Assembly: GCA_047967505.1 (NCBI GenBank) | Contig: CM106541.1 | Length of the DNA: 64,000 nt | DNA from: Dipteris shenzhenensis | Lineage: Eukaryota; Polypodiophyta; Polypodiopsida; Gleicheniales | Direction: 5' to 3' (one strand) | Shown here: positions 57,316 through 64,000 of the stretch, in pieces | Position numbering within the stretch: the stretch's first letter is position 1 | Layout of the letters: every line of letters starts with the position of its first letter | Position numbers and translations under genes: made by a program | The notes under the pieces: generated by a model | What the model was told of the DNA's origin: nothing | What the model saw: only the letters and a program-made list of their open reading frames with translations | The model's database searches: none

Positions 57316-58701
57316 TCAACAATTCATAACGGCACAGTTATACAAAAAGGTCCCAGTTCCTCGGACCCTTCCAGTAACCAGTTGCCAATCGGAAGCTGCA
57401 GCATCAGGCCGAGCTCGCCAAGAAAACACGGCGATGCCATCCCGATTAGAGTTTCCAAGTTCACCGATCACGAACAGCTCATCCCCCAGTGCCTTAAACG
57501 CCAGACCCCATCCGTTGTGAAAGTCTGCCCTTACAGGAATAAGTCCCAAATCTTTCCATGTGTTCGAGCCCTTCTGGTACACCTTCAAAAGATTGTTTGA
57601 AACCTCGATCGCATAGAGCTCATTATCAGCGACTGCCACCAGTGGAGGAGACGACTCAAAAGATCCCGACTGGGCCGCTACCAAAGGAGCAAACATGTCC
57701 TCAATGGTCTTCCAGGTTCCCTTCGAGGGATCGTATTCTTCTCCGCTCGTCACCCATTGGTGATTACTGTCTTTTCCACCTATGACGAAAAACTTGTTGT
57801 CCATGTAAAAGCCAGAAGATTTTTGTCGGGGAATCGCCATAGGGGGCAAGGGATCCCAGCGGCCTAGCCGGGAATCGTATCTTTCTGCGGTGTTCAATAC
57901 ACTGAGACTCAAATCCTTTCCACCAAAGCCTCCGGCAGCGTATGCAAATTCCCCGGAGCTAGCAGAGGCGAATAGACAGCGAGGATTCACCATGGGAGGA
58001 CCCCTTTCCCAGCTGTTGCTGACAAGATCGTATCTGTAGGAAGCAAACTCAAAGGCCTCCTTTCCCAACCACAAAAGATGGGTACCCGCAGACAAAGATT
58101 CGCGGTCAGACAACATGAACATAGGGTCGGCGTTTGGTGGAGGTAAGTTCATCCAGGAATTACGTCTCGGATCGAACGCAATCCAGCCGCGATCATGATT
58201 CGTGTACATGTACACCCACTGTTCCACGACGCCATAGCGACGACGAAGCTCGAAGAGAAGGGGACTTCTAACCAATTCCAGATACTTTTTACCTAGCATG
58301 GCCAGTCTCCCGTGATCGGAGCGCGAGACAAAAGCAAGGCATCGGAGGGCTGTGTGGTCGTCGAGCCCCGGCAAGAAAGAAGGATCATCGTTCTGCTTAC
58401 CACAGTCCGGTTTCCAAGGCACCTCCGCAGTGGGATCGAGAGGGGCAGCATCAGCATCCGTGCTCGCGCTGGGCGCCTTATTCTCGATCTTGCTGGGAGT
58501 ACATTTGGGTCTGCCGCGCCGGTGCTTCTTCCTCTTCTCGGAGACGCTGGGCTGTGCCTCGGGCGATTGGGAATGAACTTCGGCCCGGCAGATCTTGGGC
58601 AAGAGCCAGGGAACCATGCAAGGAGAGAGCTCGTCGTCAAGGAGGAGATGCTCACCGGGGCAAAGGAGGACAGGGAGGAGGCAACCCTGGCCGTCCAGCA
58701 T
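57316..58701 (-). CDS. F-box/kelch-repeat protein, SKIP11-like
   Basis: A 461-codon intact frame with no intron in the coding part. The N-terminus is variable with a basic patch KRKKHRRGRPK at about residues 56-66 (nuclear signal or AT-hook-like RGRP). The F-box covers about 107-150 (FLPGLDDHTALRCLAFV, RSDHGRLAMLGKKY). Kelch repeats follow: YDLVSNSWERGPPM, YAAGGFGGK, AERYDSRLGRWDPLPPM, FFVIGGKD and EEYDPSKGTWKTIEDM. The C-terminus FLYNCAVMNC is similar to plant SKIP11-type members. Such proteins are substrate adaptors of SCF (SKP1-CUL1-F-box) ubiquitin ligases: the F-box binds SKP1/ASK and the kelch propeller the target. No substrate can be inferred. The start at 58701 is the first in-frame Met of the long frame. 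Base composition is richer in GC than the surroundings. Likely the only working gene in the window. Confidence 0.93.
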   Translation of the reverse strand: MLDGQGCLLPVLLCPGEHLLLDDELSPCMVPWLLPKICRAEVHSQSPEAQPSVSEKRKKHRRGRPKCTPSKIENKAPSASTDADAAPLDPTAEVPWKPDCGKQNDDPSFLPGLDDHTALRCLAFVSRSDHGRLAMLGKKYLELVRSPLLFELRRRYGVVEQWVYMYTNHDRGWIAFDPRRNSWMNLPPPNADPMFMLSDRESLSAGTHLLWLGKEAFEFASYRYDLVSNSWERGPPMVNPRCLFASASSGEFAYAAGGFGGKDLSLSVLNTAERYDSRLGRWDPLPPMAIPRQKSSGFYMDNKFFVIGGKDSNHQWVTSGEEYDPSKGTWKTIEDMFAPLVAAQSGSFESSPPLVAVADNELYAIEVSNNLLKVYQKGSNTWKDLGLIPVRADFHNGWGLAFKALGDELFVIGELGNSNRDGIAVFSWRARPDAAASDWQLVTGRVRGTGTFLYNCAVMNC

Positions 58702-59700
58702 GGTAAGGAGGAGCTCACAGCAGGAAGGAAGCTCTGCAAGCAGAAGCAGTGAATGGGAGAGAGATGAATGCAGGAGGAGAAGAAGGGGATGCTGTAGGGG
58801 AGCAACTCAAGAGGTGGGTTGAGGAAGCAGAGCCATGGCTCTGAGGGAGAGCAAGCAATGGTTGTAAGAAACTATGGCTCTGAGAGAGAGAGAGAGAGAG
58901 AGAGCAATGGTAGAGAGCAACAAAGGCAAAAGGGCAACAGAGGAAGGGGAAGGGGGGGAGTAAAATAAGGTGGAGAGGAATCTAAGAAGCTAGTCCAGAC
59001 TGGAAGGCCTTAGCAATCAGTGGAGGGGGAGAGAAAGGGCAAAAAGGGAGGCTGCAGGGAGACCCACAGAATGCCCCCACAAGCCCACCACAGACAGAGA
59101 GAGTTGTGTGAACCACTGTGCAATGAGAGAGAGGAGGAGAAGAAAAAGCCCACACAGATAGGGACAGAGAGAGGAGGAGAAGAAGAAAGAAGGTGGGCGT
59201 TGAGAACCCCACAAGAAACAACCACCCTGAGAGAGAGTGAGTGAGTGAAAGAGAGAGTGGAGAAAGACAGAGAGCGGAGAAAGACAGAGAGGGAGAGTGT
59301 GTTGGAATGAACTACTGCAGAGGAAATGAACTACTGAGGAGGAGTCAAGCAGAGATCAGCAAAAGCCTAAAAGATGGGGAATTTTGCGTGCTGAGGGAGT
59401 GAATGAGCAGAGGGGTTGGAGCTTGGGAAACCATATTGCAAAAACAGCAGCTGAAGCTCTAGAAAGAAAAAGATGAAGAAGAAGAAGAAGAAGAGAAGAT
59501 GATGATGATGATGATGATCATCAAGAAGGAGAAGAAGTAGCCTCTCCAACGAACTGAACTAATTTTGTTGAAAAAGCAGCATATAGCTAGAGGTTGGCAA
59601 ATGATTGTAGCTTGCAAGCTGATGATGATCTCTCCCAATCTTGCCGCTCTCTCTCTCTCTCTCTCTCTCTCTGAGCTGTCCCCAATCCCCATCTCCTTTT
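58702..59700 (-). promoter_or_regulatory. CT-rich leader/promoter region of the F-box gene
   Basis: Upstream of the start, the minus strand is rich in CT (58880-58905, 59090-59290) and changes to GA (59647-59673). Long CT-rich 5' leaders are usual in plant genes. (ATC)n/(GAT)n runs lie at 59498-59520. A TATA box or transcription start cannot be fixed by eye. Confidence 0.4.
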
Positions 59701-59729
59701 GTTTCTTTCTGCCTGGCTCCCTCACACAA

Positions 59730-61200
59730 AATTCCTAAGTTCTTTTCCTAGCTCTCATCGTGGAGCCCCCAATTTTGCTCTCACACTTGCAAATTTAGCA
59801 GAAGTTTTAGCCTTTTCCCGTTGCAGGATATCCCCCACATATTTTACGTTTTGCAGTCTTTACAGTGTTGTGTACTGGCCTAACTCATTTTGCCAATTCC
59901 TTTTCCTCAAGGATATCCCCCACATATTATGCTGCCTTATTAACACAGCCAAGAGCCCTAATAACAAATTGATTTTCAGAGAGGTGGACAGTTTGGCACC
60001 AACGTGGCACTAGCTCCAATGTTGGAAAATTACAGGGCTGCCTGCCTATGTGGCACACGCATGTAACAACTTTCTATATTGCAAATGGTAGAAGCGCTAT
60101 TCTGCCACGTCGATCAACAAGCCTTACTGAGACTGTGTGCCACCTCACCCTCGGCACCGTCGATAAATCGCCCATCACCATTGTGGCTGTTCTGCCACGT
60201 CGATCAGCGCCCCTTATTACGTCTGCCACACGTCACTTGACCTCTTGAAGCCACGTCACCATGCACTCCATCTCTATGATTCTTAAGATCAGCGTGGCAA
60301 GCACCCTGGTCAAAACACCCCGTTTTTCAAAGGTAGGCGGGGTGGTTATTTCAGACTACCTCTGGTCCTCTGCCTTTAAAGTTTATTTAAACAATTCAAC
60401 AATCGCAGTATCCCATCCATTGGGCCGCACATGATCCCATCAATCACCGCATCACTCGCCCGCTAACAGAAAAAATTGTATAATTCGTAACGTCTTTCGA
60501 AAAGAAACCTCCCCAATAATTTACCCACCCGAAGATGCCCGTTCATTGATGTCAAGTAATCTGGCGTCGCATTTTTCTTTTCCCCATTGCGCAACTCCTG
60601 CGGAAATTAATAATCTGCACAGCTCTCGGGAGGCCTGAGCACGCGTCACTGTAGAAAAATAACGATGCCTGGCATTTGTTTTTTCATTAAACAAAATTTC
60701 GACATGCAGGTAGCACGTCAGCGGGGCATCAGCGGGGCGATTTGGAGAGGTTTATTTTAACGATTTTCTTGGGATCGTAAATTGTGACGTGCAAAGATAA
60801 ACGGCTGGGAAAAGATTATGAAATGGTTTTTGGAGCCAACAAAACAAATTGAATGACAAGCCAGGCATTGAAATGCGACAGTATCACACCTACTGTACTG
60901 GCAAGCATTGTCGCAATGCCTGTGGTCGCTGGTGGTCATCATGTGACCAACGTTTGACGGTTTGCGGTTAATTCCCCTCTTATCAAAATCTAAACAGCTG
61001 CTGGCAATCCCCTGCCTCTCGCCTTTTCTTGGCCCAACTATCCCCCACTTGAAGACGGTTTTCACTACCCATTCGTTTAACAAAATCTCTCCCAATTTTC
61101 AAGTAAGAGCCGGTTCACAACCTCCCCCCCCCCTCCCGGACGTCCACGTAGGTGTGGTGTTCAGACCACCTAGCGGAAGAGTTTCCAAAAAAGCCCTGCC
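59730..61200. other. Gap without recognised genes
   Basis: No coding evidence. GATATCCCCCACATATT occurs twice (59827 and 59911), and TCTGCCACGTCGATCA twice (60101 and 60189), both as small direct repeats. Confidence 0.5.
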
Positions 61201-61213
61201 CATTTATTACAGC

Positions 61214-61385
61214 AACAAGTGATTGGCTGAGTGGACTGAGGGGCCACTTTTGGGCACGGGTTCAATCCCCAATGAATTCGATTCGTGGGTTCGGAACCGC
61301 AACAAGTGATTGGCTGAGTGGACGGAGGGGCCACTTTTAGTTAGATGGGGTGCGGGTTCAATCCCTAGTGAATTTGATTCGCAGG
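61214..61385 (+). repeat. Two tandem tRNA-derived SINE-like units
   Basis: Both units start GCAACAAGTGATTGGCTGAG. They contain Pol III box A TGGCTGAGTGG (61224-61234 and 61311-61321) and box B GGTTCAATCCC (61259-61269 and 61355-61365). Spacing is 35 and 44 bases from A-box to B-box start. A following AATTCGATTCG/AATTTGATTCG is shared. The acceptor stem does not close, so these are tRNA-derived repeats and not tRNA genes. Confidence 0.7.
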
Positions 61386-61625
61386 TTGGGAACTGCCGCC
61401 ATCTGTCACCTCCTGACGCCGGACAATCTTTTTGCAAAACCGAGTCCGAGACCTCTATTTTGATTTATCCACCTTGGAGGACGCACCTTCCCATTGGACT
61501 CTGAGCGTGTCCAGACTGGTGGTGTGAACCCTCGTAACCAAGCCCAGGACACCCACTTCAACAAATCCTTGAAAAGTATCATTACACACCCAGTTGTTGA
61601 CATGTTTTATTTAGGTGGAGCATGC

Positions 61626-61645
61626 CCCCCCCCCCCCCCCCCCCC
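61626..61645. repeat. Poly-C run
   Basis: About 20 C in a row. Prone to sequencing and assembly error in length. Confidence 0.9.
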
Positions 61646-61699
61646 TCTTTTCATTCTAAGTTGGGCGAGGGAGCTCCCTAGCCCAACTCCATCCGCAAG

Positions 61700-64000
61700 G
61701 GAGGTATGAATTGACAGCAGGTTTACAGGCTGATTGTAACCAAGAGCAATGATGTTGTAGGGGTGGCAATGTGAGCACGCAAGGTCAAGATGAACCTTCT
61801 CTCATTTCCCTACCGACCCTACTACATATGTGCTCTTGCGCAGTGTATAATCGCCTTAGAGCATGGTCCTCATGGCGTTGTGGAACAATTTGAAAGATCT
61901 TACTCTCCAAGCAAGGTCCCCATGGTGACCCCTAAACCGACCCCAAGATAGAGATTTATGCTCATCGTAGGTACATGCTGGGGCCCCCCCTGGCATGCTT
62001 CTAGTCGCTCCAAATATAGGCAATTTAGTTGATGCATCTCAAAGGGGCGCAAGGATGGGGACAAAAAACATACCGAAAAGCGAAGGCCCCACTACAAGTA
62101 GCTATTGGAAATTCAGACTCAAGCCAGGGCAAGTTTTCACTCTATACTCTTAACCAAATTTGGAGGTCACACAAACCTCCAAATCTCTTACATGCCTACC
62201 TGTATTTTGCTTTTAAATTTACTAATTCATTGAAAAACCCTCCAAATATGTGAATTTGGAAGGTTTTTTTATTTTTTCATAGGAAATCCCAACATCCCTT
62301 TTGGATAATTCGATGCTTATAGCCAACAAGTGCTACCAAACCAATCTTTATATTTATAGTTTTGAGTGCATCCTTAAATGTTTATCAATTGCTTATTGGC
62401 AAGCTTACTTTTGTTTTAGTGAGGTCATGTACCACATGAGGTCACGTTTATTTGGTGATCGACTCATCTGTAGGTTCAAGCAATCCTTTCTTTTTAAGAT
62501 GTGAATGTCACTCTTACTAGTAGGGCCACGAAAGAATCTTCTCCATGGTTTGTTACTTTTCCAATGGTGGGGGAACTAGGGAAGTGTAGCTTTGGCAAAG
62601 TTACTATCTATCATTAAGAATGCACCTTCACATAAGAAAGAATTCATGTGAGACAACGAGTGATGCAAAAGTAAATGTATGATTAGACTTTTCCAAATAC
62701 CCATAAGTTTCTATGCTAACATTTATTTGTAAACATTAAGATAAGTAATAGTATTCCAAGACATGTTTCTACAGGTTGGCCTAGTAAGGACTTTGGTTTA
62801 CAATGATCATGTCCCCTACGTTAAAGTGGTGTGAGCGAACCAATCTTTGAGGCTATCCTTGTAAGAGTTTGTCCCTTGAGGGACCCTAAGAACCCCCTTG
62901 CACCCTCAAGAGATGTTTGGCCTCTCTTGGTGCCCTACACTCATGAAAGGTGGGTCTGTACAATGCATTAAACCCATGTAAAATACTCCAAACCAATGAC
63001 ACATACATTATAAAAGTCTAAACTTCTAATGGTGGCTCTCTCATACGCTCCACCCTTCATGGTAGCCATGAATATTGGGGTACATGGCTGGGTTCCTACA
63101 AATGATGTAATCAAGCAGTAATTTGAGGACTATTGATGCATTTTGCATTTTTCTTTATGAATAGAGGCACATCACATCCACAAGCACAATTACTTTGTTT
63201 TCCAACACACTCAACCAAGTTGACAACCACTTCTTCACCTTTATGAAAAGGAATAAGATAATGACTTTCCACCTACAATTTTGATTTCCTTTCTATTGGA
63301 CCATGTTATTCCATGATTCAAGCTAGATCAAAGTCACATGTGAGTAAAACACTTCAAAGTGAAGGCATTTTATCTTGAACATGCACAAAATTGCATTGCA
63401 TATTGCCCCCTTCGTTGATCATCCTTACCCTCATATCACATTATTTAGACACAAAACCCTAGAAAGACTTACTATGTCCAGCCTTTAGGCAACTCAGCAT
63501 TTGATTGCAAGCTAAGTTAACATTTTAATTATCGAAAAGTGATCAATAGAGCTCTCCTAAAAGGGACACATTAAGGCATGCCTTAAAAGTCAAAAGTAAA
63601 TATCGGCAATAATGTTGGAGCTATTACGATGGACAAACTACTATCTATAAGGAAATTGCAAACATATATTTACAAACTCAAGACAATTTCTCTGCGTGAC
63701 AAGAGAATATATGAACCATGTGGAAGAAAATGTGCACATGACATTTGTAGTCATGAACATCATTCATCTCTTTCAAGTAGAGTCTTCATACAATCTAGAT
63801 AAATCTAAAGTACTTTTGACAAAGCCTCATGGCTAGTTTCCCTTTCTTGTATCATCATCCCTTTGAATCTTGCATTCAACCCTTTTAATACTCCTTTTCT
63901 AATGCATCTTATTACTTGAAATGATCTCTATGTTGAGAGTGTGTTGATCACTTCTCTTCTTGCCAATTATTACAAATGGAAAGATTGGTTTGTCATTTAC
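61700..64000. other. Gap without recognised genes, two small hairpins
   Basis: No gene seen. Two hairpins with GATTTGGAGG-like arms lie at 62157-62184 and 62233-62268 (AAAAACCCTCCAAAT with ATTTGGAAGGTTTTT), reminiscent of the arms of the palindromes at 48.1-49.7 kb. Confidence 0.55.

Noticed and set aside
58312-58752. Plus-strand ORF of 146 codons
   Set aside because: Antisense shadow of the F-box/kelch gene in GC-rich sequence.
61214-61385. Functional tRNA genes
   Set aside because: Boxes A and B are present, but no seven-base acceptor stem or proper anticodon arm can be formed.

Overview
The window is nuclear DNA of a land plant. The evidence is Ty1/copia LTR retrotransposons primed by the initiator-Met tRNA, a plant-type F-box/kelch gene, a fragment of a plant G-type lectin receptor kinase, GT-AG introns, and many C-to-T stop codons of the kind methylated plant DNA collects. 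Repeat load and nesting suggest a large genome. The sequence does not settle the clade (seed plant, fern or other).

Layout. 1-5771: a nearly complete copia element (A, minus strand) cut by the left edge. 5950-7950: a Ty3/gypsy protease remnant split by another LTR element (E). 8.1-31.4 kb: an unusual gene-rich but decayed island. It holds a minus-strand gene joining a histone H3 fold to a Ulp1 (SUMO-protease-like) domain, a tandem 1.85-kb duplication, a three-exon gene of unknown function, a DDE-type transposase with one intron, a plus-strand series of pseudogenes (ParB-like, unknown, repeat protein, FCP1/NIF-like phosphatase, SET domain), a second transposase copy, a third H3-like pseudogene with a Ser-Pro repeat tail, a 217-bp foldback, and unrecognised minus-strand exons. 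33.1-43.1 kb: copia element B, same family as A, with a second copia family (C, 35028-40551, TSD GAGAG) nested in it. C carries an internal inversion of its reverse transcriptase. 43.1-47.8 kb: a second copy of the H3/Ulp1 gene with the same introns, split by a young non-autonomous LTR element (D, 43536-46450, TSD GCATT). 48.0-49.8 kb: four related palindromes bounded by (CT)n/(GA)n runs. 50.2-50.9 kb: receptor-kinase pseudogene. 57316-58701: the one gene that looks intact, an F-box/kelch protein. 61.2-61.4 kb: two tandem tRNA-derived SINE-like units. The rest shows no gene that I recognise.

The most interesting part is the island. A transposase is followed downstream, on the same strand, by an H3-like gene in two places and in opposite orientations (17.8 to 8.1 kb on minus; 25.9 to 27.7 kb on plus). 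The H3/Ulp1 gene occurs twice with matching introns (two exons of 171/172 and 90/90 nt). Between the transposases lie SET, FCP1-like and ParB-like pseudogenes. A reasonable but unproven reading is a large DNA transposon family, or a repeatedly copied gene island, that carries chromatin-related cargo. All copies here are broken, so the claim concerns an ancestral element and not a working one.
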